Shown: in pieces, positions 41,509-51,099 of the stretch
Layout of the letters: each line of letters starts with the position of its first letter
Position numbering within the stretch: the first letter of the stretch is position 1
From: Epithemia pelagica
Lineage: Eukaryota > Bacillariophyta > Bacillariophyceae > Surirellales > Surirellaceae
Assembly (NCBI GenBank): GCA_946965045.2
Contig: OX337229.1
Location: forward strand, 2,790,001-2,854,000
Direction: 5' to 3'
DNA length: 64,000 nt
Notes under the pieces: generated by a model
Told to the model about the DNA's origin: nothing
Database searches by the model: none
What the model saw: the letters and a program-made list of their open reading frames with translations, nothing else
Translations under genes and position numbers: made by a program

Positions 41509-41600
41509 GAGTCCATTTGTTATAGACCGTAAAATAGTACATAAAAATTTAAAAGAACAATCTAAAAAGAGGGATTCCTCAATCCACCATCACAATATCC
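38940..41600 (+). mobile_element. 5'-truncated non-LTR retrotransposon (LINE) in a shared promoter
   Basis: The element occupies the space between the divergent NFU-like gene (start 38886, -) and the strictosidine-synthase-like gene (start 41645, +). The 5' end is truncated within the RT domain, as is usual after incomplete target-primed reverse transcription. The 3' end is A-rich but has no long poly-A. I could not define a target duplication; both ends are estimates. Confidence 0.75.
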
Positions 41601-41644
41601 ATATCTTAGTGTTCCGAAGAGCGACGTAACAAATAATAGCAAAC

Positions 41645-42925
41645 ATGAATGTTGCAACCTTGGAAGAAACAAAAACTGCCGGGAAGAGTCCGCGTCGAGG
41701 CGGTCGAAGTATCATCTACGGAGCCGTGGTTGCTGCGCTTGTCCACGTGGCATGGGATATCATTTTCCCATGGGGCGGACCCGTTTCCGTGGGGGAAGAC
41801 TTCAACAAATATGCGCCTGTTGATTACTCAGAGGACAGTCTGATGTTTAAGCACGGACGCACAAAGCGAATTGTTGGAAGGGATGCCGAAGCAGAAAGTC
41901 GTATTCGTGGTCCTGAAACTGTTGTGATCAATCCCACTGAGAGCGACAAGATCTACTTGTTCACGGAAGATGGGTACATTGTGTCAATGTCAGATTTGAA
42001 AGACGACGCATCGGACAAGACCCTCGTCACTGCTCAAACTGCGATTGTCAAGGATTTAGGAAATGGACGAGTCCTAGGAGGTAGCTTCACCAGCGATGGA
42101 AAGACTCTCTACATGGCTGATGAGGTCTTCGGATTAACACGAATCAAGGACATTCACGATCCTCTGTCAAAGGTGGAAATTGTTGTTTCGTCGGTTCTGG
42201 ACGAAAAAACGGGACATCTCTCCAAGTTGTATTATACGGATGATTTGTGCATTGGTCCTAAAACACAGAAGGTCTATTTTACAGATGCCACTGAAGTTCG
42301 TGGTGACATTATTGGTCGCAATCCTCCTGATACATTGTATGCATCCAAAGTTGACTTGCTTCGAGGAAAAAGAACTGGGCGTGTTATTGAGTATGATCCA
42401 GAAACCGACAAGGTGCGCACGCTGGTGGACGGTATTTTCTTTGCCAATGGCATTGCAGTGAACCGTGAAGAATCATACCTTGTATTTGCCGAGACTTTTA
42501 GCTCCAAAATTCTCAAGTACAATCTCAAAGGCCCCAAAGCCGGTGAAGTCGAGGTTTTGGTTGATAGCGGAGATATGATGGGATACCCAGATGGGGTTGA
42601 TTGTGATCGCAACACTGGTCTTTGTTACGCGGTAATGCCCAGTTCTGTCGTTCCTGCGCACAAGCTTCTGGCTGCCATGCCCGGATTTTTGTCCGTGTGG
42701 GTACGATTCCTTCTGATGATGCTTCCACGTCAGTTGTCTCCGCCGCCAAAGAAGTTTGGTGGTGTCCTGGAGGTAAACCCAGAGACTGCTGAATTTCGTT
42801 ATCTTCTTGATCCGAGTGGTGAAGATGTTTCCATGTTTACTGGAGTGACGTGTTTCAAAGACAAATTGTACCTCGGATCCCTTCATAACACGTACATTGG
42901 GACCTACGATCTTAGCGGAAAGTAG
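41645..42925 (+). CDS. Strictosidine-synthase-like (APMAP family) beta-propeller protein
   Basis: This is a 426-residue single exon. A basic N-terminus precedes one hydrophobic segment at about 22-42 (Ile-Ile-Tyr-Gly-Ala-Val-Val-Ala-Ala-Leu-Val), so it is probably a signal-anchored lumenal protein. Six-bladed propeller features follow: Ala-Asp-Glu-Val-Phe-Gly-Leu, Leu-Tyr-Tyr-Thr-Asp-Asp-Leu, Val-Tyr-Phe-Thr-Asp-Ala-Thr, Gly-Arg-Val-Ile-Glu-Tyr-Asp, Phe-Ala-Asn-Gly-Ile-Ala-Val-Asn and Gly-Tyr-Pro-Asp-Gly-Val-Asp-Cys-Asp. These match the family conserved in plants and animals, whose members outside alkaloid producers act as hydrolase-like or uncharacterised enzymes. Strictosidine synthesis itself is not implied. 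The 5' flank is only about 50-130 bases of host DNA before the LINE. Confidence 0.88.
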   Translation: MNVATLEETKTAGKSPRRGGRSIIYGAVVAALVHVAWDIIFPWGGPVSVGEDFNKYAPVDYSEDSLMFKHGRTKRIVGRDAEAESRIRGPETVVINPTESDKIYLFTEDGYIVSMSDLKDDASDKTLVTAQTAIVKDLGNGRVLGGSFTSDGKTLYMADEVFGLTRIKDIHDPLSKVEIVVSSVLDEKTGHLSKLYYTDDLCIGPKTQKVYFTDATEVRGDIIGRNPPDTLYASKVDLLRGKRTGRVIEYDPETDKVRTLVDGIFFANGIAVNREESYLVFAETFSSKILKYNLKGPKAGEVEVLVDSGDMMGYPDGVDCDRNTGLCYAVMPSSVVPAHKLLAAMPGFLSVWVRFLLMMLPRQLSPPPKKFGGVLEVNPETAEFRYLLDPSGEDVSMFTGVTCFKDKLYLGSLHNTYIGTYDLSGK

Positions 42926-43635
42926 ATACCTCTTCTTAGGGGCGTTGAGGTCAAGGCAAAGAGAAGCACAACAGAATTGAAGCGTCTTGAATGCATGGGT
43001 AGAGTAATGTCACGAGTTACGAATCCATAGCCACGAGTATTATCATACTTCGTTGAGTATAAATGGGCGATAATAATGATTTATTATGTTTGAGAACTCT
43101 CATACTCCTTACTCCTTGTAGGAGTACCTAGGTAGGAGGACTCTGCTATTATTGTTCCCGTACAGTGGAGAAGCTATGTAGGAGTAAGAGTAACCAACTC
43201 AGGGTCCATTCTATCATTGTGATCTGCCGAAAAAAGCGGTCTAGCAGCAGCAAACTTGTACGTTCTTTTGCTAAGTACAGATCCTACGAAAATCGATGTA
43301 TTTCGAGACACCCAATCTAGGTAGACGCCGACGGGATCAACAGCTTCTTTGGTACCATCTGGTGTGTTGTAAGGCCTTTGCTCTAACCTTACTAACCTTG
43401 TGCGTCTTCGTTCTCGCATAGCATTTCCCGTGACTCGTTAGTCGCGACTAATCGCGCGCTCCGTGTCTTCAGATTTAAAAGTTTCGCCATATTAATTTCA
43501 AGAGGTGCCACAAAACGTGACAAGAAAGAAGAACAGACCCAGGCGACCATACTTCTGCAATGCACTACGGGTTGGTAGGTAGACCGCACAAGAAGATACC
43601 TGAACAATATAACTCTCTTCTTTGATCTTTTCATC
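42926..43635. other. Intergenic; possible small minus-strand frame
   Basis: The upstream part has CTCCTA/TAGGAG-type simple repeats at 43100-43140. An 81-codon minus frame at 43174-43419 is moderately amino-acid-like but has no domain, and I would not call it a gene. The segment next to 43636 is the CAP-H promoter. Confidence 0.4.
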
Positions 43636-46057
43636 ATGGAAAGGACAGGAAGCGTTTCTCAAGGATCTTATAGAGAAAGGGAAGAATCATCGGATGAAGA
43701 GGTTGCTCTCGGACGGGGTAAGTTGAGGCTTCAACTGACCGACAGCGACGAAGAAAATGACGCTTCCCCCAATGAGCAGACCCACCGCAATCGTCCACCA
43801 CGACCATCACATCTTCCAAGAACAAGTCGCCTGAGACAATCAACATCCCATAGAAGGAGACGGTCATCTGCTCGTTTCATGAGTGTGGGGCGAAATGAGG
43901 AAGGTAGAGCGCGATCTCGTGCCCATTCAAGGAAGAGTTTAGCAGTCATATACAAGGAGGAGATTCGAATGAATGCTGAAAATCGAATCAATGCCACAAA
44001 CTCGTGGGATATGAAAATGATTGATAACTTGGAAAATTTCCTCACTGAAGAAGGCGATGATCCAACCTTCTACGATGCAACGATGCAAACGCGTGGGCCA
44101 GAATCATCAACACTCATTAACTTTACAAAGGCCTCTTGCTCCCTAGATGCGAGTGTTAAAATCTATGGCCATCGAGTCGACAATGTTTACTTGACAAGCT
44201 ACAAAGTACTAGCAAATCTCAACCGTTCCCATTCCAATAACTCGCATCAAAATGGCCACAACGATGATGGCCAAGTGAACGGCGAGATCACGGTGCGACC
44301 GAAAAAGCCCACAGGACCGACGCTTGAGTCAAATATTTGTACGTACCCATGAAATTGAATATGTTGTTCTTACGGTGAATGGAAATGTCAGCTTCACTCA
44401 AATGTCATTCGATTTCATCACAGCCAACATCAATGTCAACAAACTGGATTCGGCCATTGACATTGATCCATTGTTTCACAAAATGTCAAGAGCTTTCGAT
44501 GAAGGAGGTGCGAAAGGGCTCCTTCTTATTAACCTTGGTACAGGTGAAAAACACTGTATGATTGTGTTTGACACGCAGACCCTTGATGAGGATGGAGAAG
44601 ACGAAGAACAGAATCTGACCGAAGATTCAAACCAAACATACGTTGATATGTCATTGTTTCTAAGCAAGCTGGATGAGCCACTGGAAGGGCGGTCGATTGA
44701 CTCTATTCCACTGGTCAGCCAGCTAGGAAACCTCCGAGCGGAATTTGCCGAGCTGGAAGATGAAGGTTTCGTCGATCTTGATGCATCAGCGCCTATTCAG
44801 CGCCCGTATGCTGCAGAGTATGAGTCAGAAGAAGAGGCCGATCGAAGCATTCATTTAGAAGCTTTGGAGCGGTCACGCCTCTCTGCAAATCTGCGATCTG
44901 CTCGGAAGTCACATTTGGATCAGTCGAATAGTGGAGAACCTGAAAACTTTGACTTTGGTGGGCACGATGATGGTGGATATGACGACTATATCGGAGACGA
45001 CGATGGAGGAGAGCGGTTCAGTTCCCTATCATTCACTGGTACATTGTATAACGACGATTCACAAGAACAGAACACTGCAGCAGTTTTAGACGCAATCGCT
45101 GCGGGTAGAACAGTTGGAAGGTCTGACTACGAGTTCTTTGACCAACATGCGCTTTCTCATGTGTCAGGAAACGCGTGGGCAGGAGCCCTTCACTGGAAGC
45201 CGGCAGTGCGACCGAAGAAAGATATACATCGAGAACAAACTGATGAAAAGAAGCTGTCACGGAAAGTTGCGAAAGAACGACGCTACGTAGATCTGACATT
45301 TACGCCTGATATGACGGACATTCTTCGCATGCCACCAAAAGCAAGAGGAATGAATAAATCCAATCCGCTTCAGTTCAGCAAAACAGTGCTGGCGAAGCAC
45401 ACGTGCTCAGACAACTTGTTACCAGTTGATGCTTATCTCACCGTACATGACTTCAATTCCCTTTTTTTGCGACCCAAATCAAGCTTAGATGTGTGCATCT
45501 CCAATAATGACGCGTCGCGTGAGTTAAAAACGGTCGCCTTTGACATGGGTCCGGACGAAACATATGGAGGAGACTGGGACAATGATTCATATGGTGGGGG
45601 TGACGATGGCGATGGATTCGCGTTCGCAGAATCGGGCTTCGGGGCGGAAGAAGGACCTGAATTTGCTGGACTGAATGGGATTCGTCACGTCGAAAAAATT
45701 CAAATTGGATATGCCACGATAGCAAAAAAGGTCGATGTCAAGCGGCTGAAGCAAGATCTTTGGACAGAGATTGAAACTCATTTGCCAGAGCGCCCTGAAA
45801 ATCACAATTCTCTTGACGAGGTAAAGGAGAGCGAATTGAATGTGAAAGATATTGCGCCCCACACTCCGTCGAAATCTTCAGTGCCTCTGTCGTTCTTTGA
45901 TACAGTTCAAGAAATGGAACGAAGCAAGAAGCAGGCCGATGCATCGTTACCGTTTTACTTCATGTGCATTCTGCATCTCGCAAATGAACAGGAGCTTCGT
46001 TTAGAACCCCAAGGATTGGATGACTTCCTCATTTACAGGGATCAAGCTTTGCATTAG
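43636..46057 (+). CDS. Condensin complex subunit 2 (CAP-H / Barren, kleisin)
   Basis: Two exons: 43636-44338 and 44424-46057, with an 85-nt intron (GTACGT...CACAG) at phase 1, giving 778 residues. After a basic Ser-rich N-terminus come Asn-Ser-Trp-Asp-Met-Lys-Met-Ile-Asp, Phe-Thr-Lys-Ala-Ser-Cys-Ser-Leu-Asp-Ala-Ser-Val-Lys-Ile-Tyr and Arg-Val-Asp-Asn-Val-Tyr. Splicing restores Thr-Leu-Glu-Ser-Asn-Ile-Ser-Asn-Ile-Asn, followed by Asp-Pro-Leu-Phe-His-Lys-Met and Asp-Glu-Gly-Gly-Ala-Lys-Gly-Leu-Leu-Leu. The C-terminal winged helix has Leu-Pro-Phe-Tyr-Phe-Met-Cys-Ile-Leu-His-Leu-Ala-Asn-Glu. These are signature blocks of the condensin I kleisin, which closes the SMC2-SMC4 ring during chromosome compaction. 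Acidic Gly/Asp-rich linkers lie between them. Confidence 0.93.
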
Positions 46058-47592
46058 CTATGCTCCTTCTTTGGCACGGGTTTAATTCGGTGGCTTATCT
46101 AGTGTTCAATACTCTCATCAACTCGAAGTGCCTAGGCCTACAGGTAGAGATAATGAGGAGTTGGGAGTATTCGTACTTGTAGTAGAGGTGTACGGACTCC
46201 GGGGGACAAAAAATTCCCCCACGATATCCCGTGTTTCACGTTGGTGAGACTTCCGGCCCTACGAGATTCATGACTCCATTCATTTTCTCGAAGTAAAATG
46301 AATTGCCCCTCATCATCCACAAGACGTTCACGCATCTCGCAGTCGTAACTCGCACCGATGAACCTTTCACCATGACGAGGCGCTTACCCTTCCTGTGCGA
46401 GTAATAAACAACAATCATACAAGTGCAAAATATACAACCCACTTATTAATTGTAAGCCTATATTATGTAGTCACCACCACTGCTGCTTGTTGTCATTGGT
46501 GTAGGTGATGGTTTCACTTGGAGTTGGTTGTTGCGTTTGTTGTCGTTGTCGCGGCACAGGATTGTCTCGTTCGGCCGAAACAAGGCGATGATCGTAGTGT
46601 TTGTTGTAGAACCGTAGAACTGAAAGAACCAGAGATAAAGAGAAGTTGATTGTTGCTTTTGGTGCCATTGTCATTGTCGTGGCCCGGATTGTTTTGTTCG
46701 GCCGAAACGATGAGTTGATTGTTGCGATGACATGCATGCTACGCGAGGCCAAAACCAGTTGGTTGTGTAGTTGGTGGTATCTGTTGTCATGTTTGTGGGT
46801 GTCGTATTATCATCACCATCCGATGGCTCGGTCGTTGTGGCTGTTGGTTTTGTCGTCAAGATCCTCCCGCTTTTGATTGTTGCATTGGATCCTGTTGTTG
46901 TCGTTGTGGCCAAAACAAGGAGTGGATTGTTGCATTTAGGTTTTGTTGGAGGTCTAGAGTAGTTGATTGGTGCATTGGTGCCATTGTCTTGTACCATCCA
47001 ATGGATTGGTCGTGGTGGATGTTGGTTTTGTGGTCGTGGGCTTCACGTCGTTGGGAAACAAGGGTTCACTTCGCGTCCAACTCGTCGTGTGGTGCCACAA
47101 ATCAGTCGCTGTCTTTGTTGTGGCTAAGGTTGTTGCGGTTGTTGCGGTTGTTGCAGCCTTGATGATGGAGTCGACCCTTCACTTCCACAAGGTGGCCGGT
47201 TGTTGTTGAGTTCTTGTGGTCTCGCAACATTGAAAGACGGTCTGTTGTTGGTGTTGTCGTTGTTGCGGCCAACTGTTTTGTTCAGACGAGAATCCTCCAG
47301 TTGGTGTCCTTGCCGCTGCTCTCCCACGACTCATCCATCCATTTAGAAGCTTCCATTGCCATCCCTCATTGCAATCTTTGTTCATTACATCATTCTCCGA
47401 CTCCAATCTTGGTAGTCTTGTTGCTTCCTTCCCACCAGGATTCGGAAGACTTCAAAACCTTGCCTTCGGTCCACCAAAATGGCCAACCCATCGCCGCCCG
47501 TTCATTCCGTCACAGTACACTTGATTCTGAGGACTCCGTGGTGGTCGGAGGAGTGCTAGCACCTTTAGTTGGAGGTGCACACCGGCTTGAGT

Positions 47593-47860
47593 TGTCACAA
47601 CAAACGCCTCCAGGCGATACCATCCATTACTCACTCAGACATGCACGAATCAACCTTACCACTCACCACACAAAACATAGTCCTAACTCCGTCTCATAAT
47701 TTTCAAACTTACTCAAAAGACAAACTCCTCACTCCATAGACCGACTATGAACCTTCCAAATGAATCATCCCACAATGGCCAACCCCAAGCGGTTACGACC
47801 ATTCGACTCCTCTACAACACCCTCAAAGCGAGCGCCTCTTTTAACACTCACACAACGACA
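47593..47860 (+). repeat. 5' LTR of the copia element
   Basis: 268 bp, TGTC...GACA ends, matching the 3' LTR over its length. It is followed directly by the primer-binding site. Confidence 0.97.
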
Positions 47861-47884
47861 GGTTATGAGCCCAAACGCTACCGC
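47861..47884 (+). promoter_or_regulatory. Primer-binding site for the 5' half of initiator tRNA-Met
   Basis: The sequence directly after the LTR (GGTTATGAGCCC then AAACGCTACCGC) is complementary to the D-arm through anticodon loop of an initiator tRNA-Met (GGGCTCATAACC). Internal priming on tRNA-iMet is known from Drosophila copia. The tRNA itself is not in this window. Confidence 0.8.
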
Positions 47885-48193
47885 TGGGTATTCTTACTCT
47901 TTTTGACATATTCACTTTGGAACATGGTTGGTCTTAAAACAACATTTAACCCTCGAATCGTGGTGAGACTCAAGATAACACAGCCCTTGACTCCCAACCA
48001 ATTCAAACCGCTACCTTTCAACGTGAACTGTGTATCAAATTCCGAACCGCTACCTTCGAATTCAATTGACTCCCAATTTTTCACGACCGCTTCACAAATT
48101 AGTCCTCACCTTCTTTCACTCATTGTAAAAGCACAACGTTGCTCTGAACCCGAAGACTCTCTGAAGCCTTACCAAGTCCCTTTGCTAACCACC

Positions 48194-49597
48194 ATGAAGA
48201 TCGACACTCCGTTCTCGACGCCGACCAAAGCTGCTGCTCCGACTCTGAGTGGTGATACGGCCACCGTGAATGGTATCACTTTCACGGCGAAGAAAAGTCG
48301 TGACTTTGAACTTGGAGCTTTTGCCGATACCGTTACCCCCAAGTACCGTGAATCTTTGGGAGGCAAGAATCTCTTTGAGTTCCGCAATGAAGCTGTATCT
48401 CCTTTGTCTCCTTCCTTTACTCTGGAAACCGCCAGCATTCGTATCACCGATGACACCGACTTCTTTGGCCACAACAACAAAGTCATGATGCAGCTCTTCA
48501 ACCTCAAGGGCCGTTTGACGAGCTACTGTATGCAGTCCGTGTTCCAAGTTCTTCCCATCGATCCGGTTTCCGGTGACCTGGATGAAACAAAGCCTACCGT
48601 GGATTTGTTGAGCAGTGCCTGTACGATCAGTGAGGGACAAGTTCGCCTAAGTAATCAAGTCTATGCTGAAAATACTAGCGAGAAGATCCATCCCCAGAAT
48701 CTTTCATGGAGCCAAGAGTTACTTCTGGGATCGTGTGAATCCACCCTTCGCTCTGACATCGAGCATCGGTTGATCTCGATTCCTCAAAACGAACAAGGCG
48801 GACCTCTCATTCTTCACATGATTTTGAACCAAATGATGTCCACGACTCATGAAGCTGCTCGCAATATCGTCCGTCGCTTGGAGTCCCACAAGGTCACTGA
48901 TTACCCTGGAGAAAACATCCCTAACTTCTGTGCAACTTTCAACAACGCTATCATGCGTTTGAATGTCAGTGGACACGTTCCCAAGGATGTTGCTAATATC
49001 TTCTTCATTCAGCTTCAAACTTGCACCGTTCCAAAGTTACTTGGATTTCTTGACAACCTCGAGAACAATGATGATGCTATTTTACAAGACTTTGTGGCGC
49101 TTCGTGAACGTGTCATTCTCAAGTACAATGATCTCCTCTTGGCCGACAAATGGTTGCCCACAAGTAGTTCCGACAGTTCTTCTTTTACGAGTAAGAAAAC
49201 CTTGTCCGACAGTAAGAAATCTTCCTCCAACAACGGGGGTAAATCTGGTGGAGGCCGGACTCGTCTTCCCATTGACACTACTCCTCCTGGTGAGGGTGAA
49301 CCCAACTGGCGGCCTCACCCCCTTAACGGCGACAAGAAGATTTGGTGGTGTGCTTTGTGTCCTAACGGTACCGAGAATGGTGTGGGCCGTTGGGGCAACC
49401 ATAGCACTTCTCGCCATGATCCAACCAAGGTCCGAGCTCGTCGGCAGAACACTCCTTCCACTCCTGCCGCTGCCAGCAACACTACCACTTCTGATGATTC
49501 CGATGCTACCGTCGCTGACTCTACTTCTCCACCTTCATCGTCTACTCCAACCGGTACCATTGCCTCCGTGTCATCTTTGCGACGTCGGGATTTTTAA
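48194..49597 (+). CDS. Gag of the copia element
   Basis: This 467-residue protein is read from ATG 48194 (context ACCACCATGA). The frame is open further back into the LTR, but that part is not protein-like. The capsid-like region is followed by a Ser/Lys-rich linker and a C-terminal finger, Trp-Cys-Ala-Leu-Cys-x13-His-x4-His, instead of the CCHC knuckle usual in copia Gag. It packages the RNA. The stop TAA overlaps the start of the next frame as TAATG. Confidence 0.85.
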   Translation: MKIDTPFSTPTKAAAPTLSGDTATVNGITFTAKKSRDFELGAFADTVTPKYRESLGGKNLFEFRNEAVSPLSPSFTLETASIRITDDTDFFGHNNKVMMQLFNLKGRLTSYCMQSVFQVLPIDPVSGDLDETKPTVDLLSSACTISEGQVRLSNQVYAENTSEKIHPQNLSWSQELLLGSCESTLRSDIEHRLISIPQNEQGGPLILHMILNQMMSTTHEAARNIVRRLESHKVTDYPGENIPNFCATFNNAIMRLNVSGHVPKDVANIFFIQLQTCTVPKLLGFLDNLENNDDAILQDFVALRERVILKYNDLLLADKWLPTSSSDSSSFTSKKTLSDSKKSSSNNGGKSGGGRTRLPIDTTPPGEGEPNWRPHPLNGDKKIWWCALCPNGTENGVGRWGNHSTSRHDPTKVRARRQNTPSTPAAASNTTTSDDSDATVADSTSPPSSSTPTGTIASVSSLRRRDF

Positions 49598-51099
49598 TGG
49601 GGCGAACATCCCTCCAGTGTTCTTCTGCCCCCTGCTTTGATTTCATGGAGATTCTGTCGTGGTGTCCCTTGTTTTGGTCTGGCTTTGGTTTGCTTTGTTG
49701 GTCTTGGCCCGTCCTTTCGTTTGCCGCCATGATGGTTTGTTTTACTTTGTTTGTTTCACTTCGATTTCCCCCTTTAACTTTACATCGACGTTGGCTTGGT
49801 TCCCTTTTCTACCTGTGGCTTGTTCTTTCGAGTTGTTGCGACGCTTCCTTGTTGGGTGTTACTGGTTTCTTTGTTCCTCTTCCTACGTTGGGTACCCTTC
49901 AGCGTCACTTGGACCGTCTCGACTCTGACATCTTACTACCGCACGCCTTCCCTCCAAGTGGGTTTGATTGTCGTTTAATGCTCCTTGACCGCGTTGTTAA
50001 CCTTTCTTCCGCATCTTTGACCAGCATCCACACTGGCTCCGTTCAATTTGCTTCCAGTACATACCCTTTTTCTTTACAGTCGTTCACTCCTTCCTTTCGG
50101 GTACGGGGCGAGATGCGACGCAAATATCGTTTATCAAAACGACACCTCAAGATTTGGAACTCTTACATTGATGGCCTTGACGACGATACTGTCTCTACGT
50201 ACCTTTTTGAACTGATGTTGACTCCTTCCTTGAAGACTTTTGATTGGAAATCAGTTCTTGACACCCTTGGTTTTGATGATGAGGAAACACCTTTTGTACC
50301 ACGGCCACGTTATCTTCACTTGACTGGATACGGCCCACATTTTAACGCCTTCTGCAGCGAGACTCTGTTTGACTTAGCACCTTTTTCAACCCGACCTGAC
50401 ATCGACCTTGCTCCTCACCCTGATGATCTGACTCTTGAAGAACTCGGCGATGATTTCAGTAATCTGATTCGTTCACACCGCTTGACTCCGACAACATACT
50501 CGAAACTTTTCAACATCCGTCTCGACCCGACAATGTTCATTGAAGACCCCCAAGTTTGTTCATCCGCAGACCCTCTTTTGAACATCATCTTAGATACTGG
50601 AGCATCTCACGGACTCACGATGTCCTCTGACGACTTTGTTGAAATTACTTACGGCAATTTTGGTTCAATGTCCACTGCGGCTAACGAAAACAAGTTTCCC
50701 ATCATTGGTGCTGGAATTGTCGCGTACGATGCAATCAGCGAAAATGGAGACCTCATTCGCTGGACATTCCCTGCCAATCTTTGCAAAGCCGCTGGAAGTC
50801 GACTCTGTTCCCCACAAGTTTGTGCCGATTACCTTAACTTGGACCGACGATTCCCAAGTTTCGAGAGCAATCATGTTTATGCCAGTATCAAAACTGACGC
50901 CATTGGTGGGCGACTAACCGTTCCAATCGACCACAACGTAAACCTCCCTTTGGTTAAAGCCAAAAATGTTCACCTCTCAACAAAGGCCATAGTCATGCCA
51001 ACGACCCACAATGTCGTTGCAGCACTACCAACTGGTGCCGTTGTCCTCTTTGTACCAAGCCTCATGACACGCCTCGAACTACTCTCGCTGATGCCTTGA
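49597..51099 (+). CDS. Pol N-terminal part: hydrophobic segment plus aspartic protease
   Basis: The ATG at 49597 overlaps the gag stop. Residues about 17-95 are strongly hydrophobic, resembling two or three membrane spans. A spacer and then the retroviral-type protease follow, with Leu-Asp-Thr-Gly-Ala-Ser as active site (about residue 330). The frame ends in TGA at 51097-51099, while the integrase continues in another frame. Sequence in the downstream frame just before 51096 (Thr-Thr-Leu-Ala-Asp-Ala-Leu) suggests Pol was originally continuous and that a one-base change near 51040-51095 splits it. Confidence 0.8.
   Translation: MGRTSLQCSSAPCFDFMEILSWCPLFWSGFGLLCWSWPVLSFAAMMVCFTLFVSLRFPPLTLHRRWLGSLFYLWLVLSSCCDASLLGVTGFFVPLPTLGTLQRHLDRLDSDILLPHAFPPSGFDCRLMLLDRVVNLSSASLTSIHTGSVQFASSTYPFSLQSFTPSFRVRGEMRRKYRLSKRHLKIWNSYIDGLDDDTVSTYLFELMLTPSLKTFDWKSVLDTLGFDDEETPFVPRPRYLHLTGYGPHFNAFCSETLFDLAPFSTRPDIDLAPHPDDLTLEELGDDFSNLIRSHRLTPTTYSKLFNIRLDPTMFIEDPQVCSSADPLLNIILDTGASHGLTMSSDDFVEITYGNFGSMSTAANENKFPIIGAGIVAYDAISENGDLIRWTFPANLCKAAGSRLCSPQVCADYLNLDRRFPSFESNHVYASIKTDAIGGRLTVPIDHNVNLPLVKAKNVHLSTKAIVMPTTHNVVAALPTGAVVLFVPSLMTRLELLSLMP

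Noticed and set aside
38940-41640. Possible GACGTA target duplication around the LINE
   Set aside because: Six bases only, with CG-rich near matches nearby and ends not defined; not convincing.
46138-47327. Frames of 65-108 codons in TIR element A
   Set aside because: Low-complexity Val/Asn/Thr-rich translations of the same repeats.
47747-48193. Upstream extension of copia Gag into the LTR
   Set aside because: The LTR also occurs at the 3' end and must hold promoter and R regions; the ATG at 48194 has better context.
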